A stretch of 8,741 nucleotides of DNA from Cypionkella sp. (GTDB taxonomy: Bacteria > Pseudomonadota > Alphaproteobacteria > Rhodobacterales > Rhodobacteraceae). The position numbers and the translations under genes are program-made. The stretch is taken from the NCBI GenBank assembly GCA_018063485.1, contig JAGPBG010000075.1:1-8741 (forward strand), read 5' to 3'. Of the stretch, positions 1-6,185 are shown piece by piece. A model generated the notes under the pieces. That model was not told the DNA's origin and searched no databases. It was given only the letters and a program-made list of their open reading frames with translations. Position 1 is the first letter of the stretch. Each line of letters begins with the position of its first letter.

Positions 1-818
1 TCGGGCGGCATTTCTCGGTGAACCGCATGCTGTCGTTTGAGAGCGTGAAATCACGGCTGGACCGGGAGCAATCCTTGAGCTTTCTTGAGTTCAACTACAT
101 GATTTTGCAGGCTTATGATTTCCTTGAATTGAACCGCCGCTATGGTTGCCTTGTGCAGATGGGCGGGTCGGATCAATGGGGCAATATCGTCAACGGGGTG
201 GATCTGACGCGCCGGGTGATCGACCATGAGGTGTATGGGCTGACCTCACCCTTGCTCACCACTTCTGACGGCAAGAAGATGGGAAAATCGCAATCGGGCG
301 CGGTTTGGCTGAATGGCGACATGTTCTCGCCCTATGAGTTCTGGCAGTTCTGGAGGAATACCACCGATGCCGATGTGGGGCGGTTCCTGAAGCTCTACAC
401 CGAATTGCCGATTGAGGACTGTGAGCGCCTGGGTGCTCTGGAGGGAGCCGAGATCAATGCGGCGAAAATCCGGCTGGCCAATGAGGTGACAACGCTGTTG
501 CACGGCCGCGAGGCGGCTGCGGCGGCAGAAGCTACGGCGCATGAGGTGTTTGAGCGCGGCGGTGTTGGCGATGATCTGCCACGGGTGAGCGTTTCGGTGG
601 AGGAGATCAACGAAGGCGTCACCATGGCACAGTTGTTCGTGCGCGCAGGTTTGGCCGCGTCTGGCAAGGATGCCAAGCGGTTGATTCTGGAGGGCGGCGC
701 GCGGGTGAATGATGAGCTGGTGCTGGATGCGGGGGCAAAGCTGCACCCGAGCCAGTTGGCCGAGCCGTTGAAGCTGACGGCAGGTAAAAAGCGTCATGCG
801 ATCGTGGAAATGGGGTGA
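1..818 (+). CDS. tyrS: Tyrosyl-tRNA synthetase, 5'-truncated by window edge
   Basis: Class I aminoacyl-tRNA synthetase that charges tRNA-Tyr with tyrosine in the cytoplasm. The reading frame is open from nt 3 and runs to TGA at 816-818, giving 271 residues. Bacterial TyrRS is usually about 415-425 residues, so roughly 145-150 N-terminal residues, including the HIGH motif, lie upstream of the window. Visible signatures are [10 protein letters not shown] at the left edge, the tyrosine-binding helix [22 protein letters not shown], and the KMSKS-type loop as KMGKS at nt 276-290. The C-terminal part (from about nt 610) is an S4-like RNA-binding domain with [12 protein letters not shown], which contacts the tRNA. 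A GTG at nt 18 could be mistaken for a start, but the TyrRS homology continues upstream of it, so this is a window truncation. The gene converges on the cyclophilin operon. Identification is by motif recognition and is very secure. Confidence 0.97.
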   Translation, partial: GRHFSVNRMLSFESVKSRLDREQSLSFLEFNYMILQAYDFLELNRRYGCLVQMGGSDQWGNIVNGVDLTRRVIDHEVYGLTSPLLTTSDGKKMGKSQSGAVWLNGDMFSPYEFWQFWRNTTDADVGRFLKLYTELPIEDCERLGALEGAEINAAKIRLANEVTTLLHGREAAAAAEATAHEVFERGGVGDDLPRVSVSVEEINEGVTMAQLFVRAGLAASGKDAKRLILEGGARVNDELVLDAGAKLHPSQLAEPLKLTAGKKRHAIVEMG

Positions 819-823
819 AGTGA

Positions 824-842
824 GTCGGGGGCCTGCCCCGAC
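824..842. terminator. GC-rich palindrome 1 after tyrS
   Basis: Perfect inverted repeat with arms GTCGGGG (824-830) and CCCCGAC (836-842) and a 5-nt loop. It starts 6 nt after the tyrS stop. No T-run follows, so classic intrinsic termination is uncertain. Its place between convergent genes fits a transcription-end stem-loop or a member of an intergenic palindrome family. It is nearly the same sequence as the palindrome at 871-892. Confidence 0.5.
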
Positions 843-870
843 CTGCGAGGTTGATCATTCGGGATTAGGA

Positions 871-892
871 GGTCGGGGGCCTGCCCCCGACC
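871..892. terminator. GC-rich palindrome 2, between convergent genes
   Basis: Perfect 9-bp inverted repeat with arms GGTCGGGGG (871-879) and CCCCCGACC (884-892) around the loop CCTG. It ends 7 nt before the stop codon of the minus-strand exported cyclophilin (TGA, read from 902 to 900). Being symmetric, it could act as a stem-loop on both transcripts. A proper U-tract is absent on either strand. It differs from the copy at 824-843 by one extra C in the right arm, plus one more base pair at the base of the stem. Confidence 0.5.
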
Positions 893-899
893 AATAGGG

Positions 900-1454
900 T
901 CATTCCTGGACGGTGACTTTCACCATGACATCGGGCTCCGCAGGCGGCTCGCCCTTGGCGATAGCATCCACCACATCCATGCCTTTGATCACCTTGCCGA
1001 TGACCGTATATTGGCCGTTCAGGAAATCACCCGGCGCGAACATGATGAAAAACTGGCTGTTGGCCGAATTTGGATCATTGGCGCGCGCCATTCCTACTGT
1101 ACCACGTTCAAACGGCACTTGGGAAAACTCGGCGGGAAGATCGGCCATATCCGAGCCGCCCGAGCCTGCGCGCGACGTATCGCCGCCTTTCTTGCCGAAT
1201 TGCACATCGCCGGTTTGCGCCATGAAACCGTCGATCACCCGGTGGAAGATCACGTTGTCATAGGCACCGGATTCGGCCAAGGCCACAATCTGCGCCGCAT
1301 GTTTGGGTGCGTTCTTGGCATCGAGATCAATGACGATCTCGCCCTTGGCGGCGCCGGCCACTTCGATGATCAGGTTCGGCCCCGGGCCGTCGCCTTCGGC
1401 AAATGCGGGAGCGGCGGTGAGCAGCAGGGCTGCGAGGACAAGTTTATTGAACAT
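900..1454 (-). CDS. Exported cyclophilin-type peptidyl-prolyl cis-trans isomerase
   Basis: Cyclophilin-family PPIase (184 aa) that catalyses cis-trans isomerisation of X-Pro bonds, here predicted to act in the periplasm. Residues 1-19 form a Sec signal peptide: Lys4, a hydrophobic Leu/Ala core, and a likely cleavage site after APAFA. The cyclophilin domain fills the rest. The catalytic segment FHRVIDGFMAQTGD carries the expected Arg72, Phe77 and Gln80, and GTVGMARANDPNSANSQFF carries Met122, Gln134 and Phe136. The position equal to Trp121 of human cyclophilin A is Phe144 (DFLNGQYTV), as in the E. coli enzymes, which are poorly sensitive to cyclosporin. It is the second gene of a minus-strand pair: its ATG lies inside the end of the upstream cyclophilin gene (11-nt overlap), so translation is probably coupled. 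It could be named ppiA, but paralogue names are not dependable across genera. The signal peptide and family call are both firm. Confidence 0.95.
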   Translation of the reverse strand: MFNKLVLAALLLTAAPAFAEGDGPGPNLIIEVAGAAKGEIVIDLDAKNAPKHAAQIVALAESGAYDNVIFHRVIDGFMAQTGDVQFGKKGGDTSRAGSGGSDMADLPAEFSQVPFERGTVGMARANDPNSANSQFFIMFAPGDFLNGQYTVIGKVIKGMDVVDAIAKGEPPAEPDVMVKVTVQE

Positions 1455-1953
1455 CGGCAGCCACCCGGACAGTGATCATGCGATCCGGGTTTGCCGGAGG
1501 CTCGCCCTTGGTGATCGCATCGACATGCTCCATCCCCGAGATCACCCGGCCATAAACCGTGTATTGGCGGTTCAGGAAGTGGTTGTCACTGAAATTGATG
1601 AAGAATTGTGAATTGGCCGAGTTCGGGTTTTGCGAACGCGCCGCACCGATGGTGCCACGATCATGCGGGATGCCGGAAAACTCGGCCGCAAGGTCGGGAT
1701 GCTCCGAGCCGCCGGTGCCCGCTTTGCGCAGGTTGAAATCGCTTTCCATATTGCCATTGGCGACATCGCCGGTTTGCGCCATGAAGCCGTCGATCACGCG
1801 GTGAAAGCAGACATTGTCATAGGCTTTGGCGCGGGCCAGAGTCTTCATGCGCTCGACATGTTTGGGAGCGATATCTGCCAGCATCTCGATGACAACCTCG
1901 CCGCCTTTGAGGGTGATGATGATGGTGTTTTCCGGGTCTTTGATATCGGCCAT
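1444..1953 (-). CDS. Cytoplasmic cyclophilin-type peptidyl-prolyl cis-trans isomerase
   Basis: Cyclophilin-family PPIase of 169 aa with no signal peptide (it begins MADIKDPENTIII), so predicted cytoplasmic, where it would assist folding of proline-containing proteins. The catalytic residues are present: Arg52, Phe57 and Gln60 in FHRVIDGFMAQTGD, then Gln116 and Phe118 in NPNSANSQFFI. Phe126 stands where human cyclophilin A has Trp121. The position of the active-site Met of cyclophilin A is Ala104 (GTIGAARSQ), unlike Met122 in the exported neighbour. The ATG is preceded by AAAGGA (complement of 1962-1967) with 8-nt spacing, which supports the start. It is the first gene of the minus-strand pair and diverges from pgk across about 120 bp. 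E. coli ppiB is the closest well-known counterpart by size and location. Confidence 0.95.
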   Translation of the reverse strand: MADIKDPENTIIITLKGGEVVIEMLADIAPKHVERMKTLARAKAYDNVCFHRVIDGFMAQTGDVANGNMESDFNLRKAGTGGSEHPDLAAEFSGIPHDRGTIGAARSQNPNSANSQFFINFSDNHFLNRQYTVYGRVISGMEHVDAITKGEPPANPDRMITVRVAADVQ

Positions 1954-2064
1954 TTGCCTGATCCTTTGGTTTTGATGGGCGGAACTTAGTGATCATGGCA
2001 GCGAAGGGGAAGGGCAAACAGTTGACGAGGCGGTGATATCGGCGGAAACAGTGAGCAGCGGTTC

Positions 2065-2070
2065 AGGAGG
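2065..2070 (+). promoter_or_regulatory. Ribosome binding site of pgk
   Basis: AGGAGG, a full Shine-Dalgarno match. Two consecutive ATG codons follow, at 2073 (2-nt spacing) and 2076 (5-nt spacing). The spacing favours the second ATG as the real start. Confidence 0.8.
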
Positions 2071-2075
2071 GCATG

Positions 2076-3251
2076 ATGGCTTGGAAAACAATTGACGATA
2101 TTGCCATGGCAGGGAAAACCGTGCTGTTGCGGGTGGATATCAACGTGCCGATGGAGGGGGGAATCGTTACCGATGCCACCCGGATCGAGAAGATCGTGCC
2201 AAGCGTGAATGACCTGCTTGCGCGTGGGGCCAAGGTGGTGTTGCTGGCGCATTTCGGCCGGCCCAAGGGCAAGGTGGTGCCGCAGATGAGTCTGTCGCTG
2301 GTGCAGCCGGCACTTGAGGTGGCCTTGGGGCGCAAGGTGCATTTCATGGCGCGCCCAAGCCGCGAGGCGATTGCCGCGCTGCCCCAGGATGCGGTTGTTC
2401 TGGCGGAAAATACGCGGTTTTCACCAGGGGAAGAGGCGAATGATCCGGCTATGGCGCAGTTTTTGGCCGGGTTGGGGGATGTGTTTTGCAATGATGCTTT
2501 TTCTGCGGCGCATCGCGCCCATGCCTCAACCGAAGGTGTTGCGCATCTGCTGCCAAGCTGCGCCGGGCGGCTGATGGAGGCAGAGCTGCGGGCTTTGGAG
2601 GCGGCTTTGAGCAACCCTGCTCGCCCCGTAGTAGCGGTGGTGGGGGGCGCAAAGGTGTCCACCAAGCTGGATCTGTTGGGCAATCTGGTGAGCAAGGTTG
2701 ATCATCTGGTGATCGGCGGCGGCATGGCGAATACTTTCCTTGTGGCGCAAGGGCTTGAGGTGGGGAAATCCTTGGCCGAGCGCGATATGGCCGCGACGGC
2801 ATTGGAGATTTTGGCCAAGGCCAAGGCGGCAGGATGTGTGATCCACCTGCCCGTCGATGTGGTGGTGGCGCGGGAATTCAAGGCGGGGGCGGCGCATGAA
2901 ACCGTGGCAAGCACCGCCTGCCCTGCGGATGCAATGATTCTGGACGCCGGGCCGCAGACTGTGGCCGAGGTGACAAAGGTGTTTGAAACCTGCCGCACGA
3001 TGCTGTGGAACGGGCCTTTGGGGGCATTTGAACTGGAGCCGTTCAATGCGGCCACCAATGCAGCGGCGAAAGCGGCCGCAAGACTGACGCGCGAGGGCAA
3101 GTTGATCTCGGTGGCGGGCGGCGGGGATACGGTGGCAGCCCTCAATCAGGCCGGGGCAGCAGATGATTTCACCTTTATTTCAACGGCTGGCGGGGCGTTC
3201 CTTGAATGGATGGAAGGTAAAACCTTGCCCGGCGTGGCGGCTTTGGGTTGA
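2076..3251 (+). CDS. pgk: Phosphoglycerate kinase
   Basis: Cytoplasmic glycolytic and gluconeogenic enzyme that transfers the acyl phosphate of 1,3-bisphosphoglycerate to ADP, reversibly. With the start at 2076 it has 391 residues, close to the usual bacterial length of about 395. The N-domain shows RVDINVP (Arg19, Asp21, Asn23), [13 protein letters not shown] (His59, Arg62), [10 protein letters not shown] (Arg114) and [14 protein letters not shown] (Arg147), the 3-phosphoglycerate-binding basic patch. The nucleotide-binding C-domain shows [10 protein letters not shown] (about 188-197), [20 protein letters not shown] and GGGDT (348-352), followed by [20 protein letters not shown]. An ATG three bases upstream (2073) is possible, but it sits only 2 nt from AGGAGG. 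The gene is divergent from the cyclophilin pair, and its stop codon overlaps the start of the following dehydrogenase by 1 nt, indicating co-transcription. Confidence 0.97.
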   Translation: MAWKTIDDIAMAGKTVLLRVDINVPMEGGIVTDATRIEKIVPSVNDLLARGAKVVLLAHFGRPKGKVVPQMSLSLVQPALEVALGRKVHFMARPSREAIAALPQDAVVLAENTRFSPGEEANDPAMAQFLAGLGDVFCNDAFSAAHRAHASTEGVAHLLPSCAGRLMEAELRALEAALSNPARPVVAVVGGAKVSTKLDLLGNLVSKVDHLVIGGGMANTFLVAQGLEVGKSLAERDMAATALEILAKAKAAGCVIHLPVDVVVAREFKAGAAHETVASTACPADAMILDAGPQTVAEVTKVFETCRTMLWNGPLGAFELEPFNAATNAAAKAAARLTREGKLISVAGGGDTVAALNQAGAADDFTFISTAGGAFLEWMEGKTLPGVAALG

Positions 3252-4048
3252 TGGGCCCCCCCCTGATCAAGCAGTGGGCGCTGGTCACCGGCGCCTCCGA
3301 GGGGCTGGGGCGGGAGTTTGCCACCATTGCCGCCAAAGACGGCTATGACGTGATCCTGTCGGCGCGCCAGCAAGACAAGCTGGAGGCCTTGGCCAAGGGT
3401 TTGCGGCGGGCCTATCAGGTGCAGGTCGAGGTGATCCCCGCCGATTTGAGCCGCGCCGAAGAGGCCGAATCGCTTTGGGCACGCGCAAGCAAAGGGCGGC
3501 AGATTGCGGTGCTGGTCAACAATGCCGGGCTGGGGCGAAACGGGCGGTTTACCGATCTAGAGGGATGGGTGCGCGAATCTGCCTCGATTGAGGTAAATAT
3601 CATGGCCGCGACCATCCTGATGAAGCGCGCAGCGGCGGTAATGGCGGCGCATGGCTCGGGACGCATCCTGAATGTGGCCTCGACCGCAGGCTTTCTGCCG
3701 GGGCCGAATATGGCGGTTTATCACGCAACCAAAGCCTATTTGCTGAGCCTGTCCGAGGCGGTGTCAGAAGAGCTGCGTGGAACGGGTGTAACGGTGACGG
3801 CGCTTTGCCCTGGTGCGACAGCGACCGAGTTTTTTGCCGCCGATGGGGCCGAACATAAAACCCTGATCACCCGCCTGCCCCTGCCCTTGGCCGATTCTGT
3901 GGCTCTGGCAGGCTGGAAGGCGATGAAACGCGGCCAGCGCGTCAAGGTCGTCGGCGCAATGAACAAGATCTTTGCCTTTGTGCCCCGGATCGCGCCGCGC
4001 CGGGTGGTGACTTTTATCACCGGGATGTTCCTGAAGCGCCGCTGGTAA
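3251..4048 (+). CDS. Short-chain dehydrogenase/reductase, NADP-type, substrate unknown
   Basis: Classical SDR of 265 aa with a Rossmann fold. The cofactor motif TGASEGLG is at 13-20, with NNAG at 90-93. The catalytic tetrad is Asn116, Ser144, Tyr157 and Lys161 (YHATK). Arg39 directly after the second beta strand (LSAR) suggests a preference for NADP(H), as is usual for such SDRs; this is an inference. The sequence style (GRILNVASTAGF, then CPGATATEFF) matches the COG0300/DltE-like group, whose members have varied or unknown substrates, so no reaction is assigned. The C-terminal stretch is hydrophobic and ends in KRRW, so weak membrane contact is possible. The ATG overlaps the pgk stop (TGATG) and has no clear Shine-Dalgarno sequence of its own, so translation is probably coupled to pgk. 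A TTG one codon upstream is a poorer start. Codons 2-5 contain eight consecutive C. Confidence 0.9.
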   Translation: MGPPLIKQWALVTGASEGLGREFATIAAKDGYDVILSARQQDKLEALAKGLRRAYQVQVEVIPADLSRAEEAESLWARASKGRQIAVLVNNAGLGRNGRFTDLEGWVRESASIEVNIMAATILMKRAAAVMAAHGSGRILNVASTAGFLPGPNMAVYHATKAYLLSLSEAVSEELRGTGVTVTALCPGATATEFFAADGAEHKTLITRLPLPLADSVALAGWKAMKRGQRVKVVGAMNKIFAFVPRIAPRRVVTFITGMFLKRRW

Positions 4049-4057
4049 CAAGCGTTA

Positions 4058-4088
4058 GCGCAACCGTGCTTGCGCCTTGGGCACAAGG
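4058..4088 (+). other. Two small stem-loops between the dehydrogenase and aldolase genes
   Basis: GCGCAA (4058-4063) pairs with TTGCGC (4070-4075) around a 6-nt loop. CCTTG (4075-4079) pairs with CAAGG (4084-4088) around a 4-nt loop, followed by TTTCT. The two stems share one base. They could be a weak terminator, a processing site or nothing; no strong U-tract is present. Confidence 0.25.
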
Positions 4089-4119
4089 TTTCTACCAATT
4101 GTATCAACACGCCAATTTC

Positions 4120-4125
4120 AAGGGA
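4120..4125 (+). promoter_or_regulatory. Ribosome binding site of the aldolase gene
   Basis: AAGGGA with 7-nt spacing to the ATG at 4133. This fixes the start there rather than at an in-frame TTG at 4070, which would add 21 residues unlike the family and has no ribosome binding site. Confidence 0.75.
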
Positions 4126-4132
4126 AATTACC

Positions 4133-5062
4133 ATGCGCACGACCAAAGCCGTTCAGAAGATTCTCGCCAATTACGAAGGCGAAACCCCCGGCGTGAAGGG
4201 CAATCTGGCGCGGATATTGATGGAGGGCAAGCTGGGCGGCACCGGCAAGGTGATCATCTTGCCGGTCGATCAGGGGTTCGAGCATGGGCCTGCAAGGAAT
4301 TATGCTGTGAACCCGGCGGGCTATGATCCGCATTACCATTATCAATTGGCGATTGATGCCGGGCTGAATGCTTTTGCCTCGCCCTTGGGGATGTTGGAGG
4401 CCGGGGCGGATACGTTTGCGGGGCAGATTCCGACGATCCTGAAAGTGAACTCGGCCAATTCGCTGATGTCTGAGTCGGCGGGCAAAAACCAGGCAGTGAC
4501 GGCGAGCGTTGATGATGCGCTGCGGCTGGGCTGTGCGGCAATCGGCTTTACGATCTATCCGGGGTCGGATTGTCAATTGGAGATGTTCGAGGAAATCCGC
4601 GAGATGCGCAAAGAGGCGGCGGCCAAGGGGATTGCGACCGTGATCTGGTCTTATCCGCGCGGCGAGGCGGTGACCAAGGACGGCGAGACGGCGATTGATG
4701 TGGCGGCTTATGCGGCGCAGATCGCTGCACTTTTGGGCGCGCATATCATCAAGATCAAACTATCCACCGATCATCTGATGCTGGCTGAGGCGAAAAAGGT
4801 TTACGAGAAGGAAAAAATCGACGTGGCCACGCAGGCGGCGCGGGTGAGGCATTGCATGGCCGCGTCTTTTGCGGGCCGTCGGATTGTGGTGTTTTCGGGC
4901 GGCGCAGCCAAGGGGGCCGATGCGGTTTACGATGATGCCCGCGCCATACGCGATGGCGGCGGCAATGGCTCGATCATCGGGCGCAATTCGTTCCAGCGCC
5001 CGCGTGAGGATGCTTTGGCGATGCTTGCCAAGCTGGTCGAAATTTACAAGGGCCGCGCATGA
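4133..5062 (+). CDS. Class I fructose-bisphosphate aldolase, DhnA/FbaB type
   Basis: Cytoplasmic Schiff-base aldolase that splits fructose 1,6-bisphosphate into dihydroxyacetone phosphate and glyceraldehyde 3-phosphate, or condenses them in gluconeogenesis. It has 309 residues and is of the archaeal-type (DhnA) class I family, not the zinc-dependent class II family. Visible signatures are ILPVDQGFEHGP with Asp46 matching the conserved DHG-type aspartate, FASPLGMLE, GFTIYPGS with Tyr142 as the probable catalytic tyrosine, and IIKIKLSTDH, where Lys207 or Lys209 is the likely Schiff-base lysine (which of the two I cannot settle). The C-terminal phosphate-binding segments are VVFSGGAAKG and GGNGSIIGRNSFQR. 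Start chosen from the AAGGGA site. It lies 84 nt after the dehydrogenase gene, and its stop shares ATGA with the next gene. With pgk nearby it makes a glycolysis/gluconeogenesis cluster. The symbol fbaB would fit but is left open. Confidence 0.93.
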   Translation: MRTTKAVQKILANYEGETPGVKGNLARILMEGKLGGTGKVIILPVDQGFEHGPARNYAVNPAGYDPHYHYQLAIDAGLNAFASPLGMLEAGADTFAGQIPTILKVNSANSLMSESAGKNQAVTASVDDALRLGCAAIGFTIYPGSDCQLEMFEEIREMRKEAAAKGIATVIWSYPRGEAVTKDGETAIDVAAYAAQIAALLGAHIIKIKLSTDHLMLAEAKKVYEKEKIDVATQAARVRHCMAASFAGRRIVVFSGGAAKGADAVYDDARAIRDGGGNGSIIGRNSFQRPREDALAMLAKLVEIYKGRA

Positions 5063-5628
5063 TCCGGGCGACTTTGCTGGGGCTGGCGCTGAGTGCTGGC
5101 CCCTTGTTTGCCCAAGATGTGATGATGAAAGATGGCGGCCCCGGTTATCCGCCCAAAATGGGCGAGATTTCGGGGTTTCTGGGCAAAGAGGCGGTGGCCT
5201 GGGAAACATTTGATTTTTCCATCGGTGCCTTTGATGCCTCGGCTTGGGTGAATGAATACAACGGCGTCGTCACGCTACGCCTGATGGGCTATCCACCCGG
5301 TCAACCCCAGATCGACACAGGTCGGGTGCTGATTTCGGCTGATATGGGTAAGGCGCTGAAAAAGCGTGGTAAAAGCAGTGAGGTCGAGATTGAGATTTAC
5401 CGCGATGAAGATCGCGACGGGCCACGGCTTAGCAATAAGGGCAAAGCTGGGCGGCTGAAGATCACGCGGCTGAAACTGGCACCGGGGGCGGCTTCGGGTT
5501 ACGGCGAGATTGAGGGCGTGGTGACGGCAAGGCTTTGTCCGGTGGATTGGAAAGAACAGCGCTGTCAAGATTTCAGCGCGAGCTTCACGACCGATCTGCA
5601 GTTTGACGGCGAAATTCCGGTCAAATGA
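5059..5628 (+). CDS. Secreted protein of unknown function, coupled to the aldolase gene
   Basis: Not recognised as a member of any named family. It has 189 residues. Residues 1-18 (MIRATLLGLALSAGPLFA, cleavage before QDV) form a good Sec signal peptide; there is no lipobox cysteine, so a soluble periplasmic protein is predicted. The mature part alternates hydrophobic and polar residues in the manner of a beta-rich fold (for example VVTLRLMGY, SSEVEIEIY, GRLKITRLKL and FTTDLQF). Two cysteines, Cys160 and Cys169, are the only ones and could form a disulphide. A charged stretch, YRDEDRDGPR, lies mid-protein. The ATG overlaps the aldolase stop as ATGA, which implies translational coupling and a shared transcript; the functional link to the aldolase is unknown. 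The coding call rests on the signal peptide, the length, the overlap and codon use like its neighbours. Confidence 0.85.
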   Translation: MIRATLLGLALSAGPLFAQDVMMKDGGPGYPPKMGEISGFLGKEAVAWETFDFSIGAFDASAWVNEYNGVVTLRLMGYPPGQPQIDTGRVLISADMGKALKKRGKSSEVEIEIYRDEDRDGPRLSNKGKAGRLKITRLKLAPGAASGYGEIEGVVTARLCPVDWKEQRCQDFSASFTTDLQFDGEIPVK

Positions 5629-5748
5629 GCCACCGCCTCCAAACTGGCTGAAAGATTGTCGTTTTCCCGATTCACAAGCTGATTTGTTTGTGACAGTATG
5701 CAGGTGCGAACTGCCCCGACCATGCGGGACAGACGTTGAGGCGTTGAC

Positions 5749-6066
5749 ATGAGCATGATCCATCCCAGACCGAATCAGTCTCGCCCGCCCTTGGGTGGGC
5801 TTGTCTATATGGCGCTGTCGGCCACACTCGGCCTATATTTCACCTTTGCCGCCGTGCAGGGTGATTTCGGCGTCTTTCGCCGAGTGCAGATTGACGCCGA
5901 AGCCGAAAGCCTGCGGGTCGAGCGGGATGAGCTGCGCAACCAATTGGATCAGATGGAAAATCTGACCAAGCGGCTGTCGGACAGCTATCTGGATATGGAC
6001 CTGCTGGATCAGCAGGCGCGATCAATGCTGGGCTATCTGCGCGCCGATGAGGTTGTGGTGCGATAG
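5749..6066 (+). CDS. FtsB/DivIC-like septum formation initiator
   Basis: Small bitopic membrane protein (105 aa) of the septum formation initiator family (FtsB/DivIC), which in other bacteria joins FtsL and FtsQ in the divisome. It has a short N-terminal cytoplasmic tail with several Arg and Pro, one transmembrane helix at about 15-36 (LGGLVYMALSATLGLYFTF), and a periplasmic heptad-rich coiled coil at about 46-80 (EAESLRVERDELRNQLDQME). This is followed by the family-typical DLLDQQARSMLGY and a DEVVV end. The start is supported by GAGG at 5738-5741 with 7-nt spacing; a second in-frame ATG at 5755 is less well placed. It stands alone, 120 nt after the secreted protein and 165 nt before pdhA. 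Proximity of an FtsB-like gene to pdhA is, from general knowledge, a common arrangement in alphaproteobacteria. The family call comes from topology plus the C-terminal motif. Confidence 0.88.
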   Translation: MSMIHPRPNQSRPPLGGLVYMALSATLGLYFTFAAVQGDFGVFRRVQIDAEAESLRVERDELRNQLDQMENLTKRLSDSYLDMDLLDQQARSMLGYLRADEVVVR

Positions 6067-6096
6067 TTCGCGCCAAGACCCCCATTCTAGAGAATC

Positions 6097-6105
6097 TGCT
6101 ATATT
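6097..6105 (+). promoter_or_regulatory. Possible extended -10 promoter element upstream of pdhA
   Basis: TGC followed by TATATT (TATAAT with one change) forms an extended -10 element. No convincing -35 hexamer lies 16-18 bp upstream. If used, it would give a leader of about 120 nt before pdhA. Confidence 0.25.
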
Positions 6106-6157
6106 TGTGCTGAACGCATGCCTGCCATGCTTATGGTTTTTGGCCGCATTTTCTTTT

Positions 6158-6185
6158 TTGTCTTTTTTCACCGATGATGTATAGA
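6158..6185 (+). promoter_or_regulatory. Possible pdhA promoter
   Basis: TTGTCT (6158-6163) and TATAGA (6180-6185) are separated by 16 bp. Each matches the sigma-70 consensus at 4 of 6 positions. The region between 6137 and 6168 has several T-runs. The -10-like hexamer touches the left arm of the 22-bp dyad that follows, an arrangement typical of an operator over a promoter. This is inference only. Confidence 0.3.

Noticed and set aside
1011..1475. Plus-strand open frame across the exported cyclophilin gene
   Set aside because: It is antisense to a cyclophilin with intact catalytic residues and signal peptide, and it lacks any recognisable family features.
2022..2050. TTGACG at 2022-2027 as a -35 element for pgk
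   Set aside because: The hexamer is a good match, but nothing resembling a -10 element lies 16-18 bp downstream (GAAACA at 2045-2050), so a promoter cannot be supported.
4118..4744. Minus-strand open frame (208 codons) opposite the aldolase gene
   Set aside because: Its composition is rich in Arg, His and Pro, typical of an antisense shadow, and the plus strand holds a complete aldolase with catalytic motifs.
5628..5649. AGCCA/TGGCT stem after the secreted-protein gene as a terminator
   Set aside because: A 5-bp stem with a 12-nt loop and no adjacent T-run is within chance expectation.
5671..5699. TTCACA and CAGTAT as a promoter for the ftsB-like gene
   Set aside because: The -35 match is fair and the spacing is 17 bp, but the -10 hexamer matches only 3 of 6 positions; too weak to annotate.
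5698..5739. 13-codon frame whose stop codon overlaps the ftsB ribosome binding site
   Set aside because: No ribosome binding site precedes it, and short frames of this kind are expected by chance.
6116..6130. Stem GCATG/CATGC as a terminator after the ftsB-like gene
   Set aside because: The stem is only 5 bp and the following T-run is delayed and interrupted, so termination is not credible from sequence.
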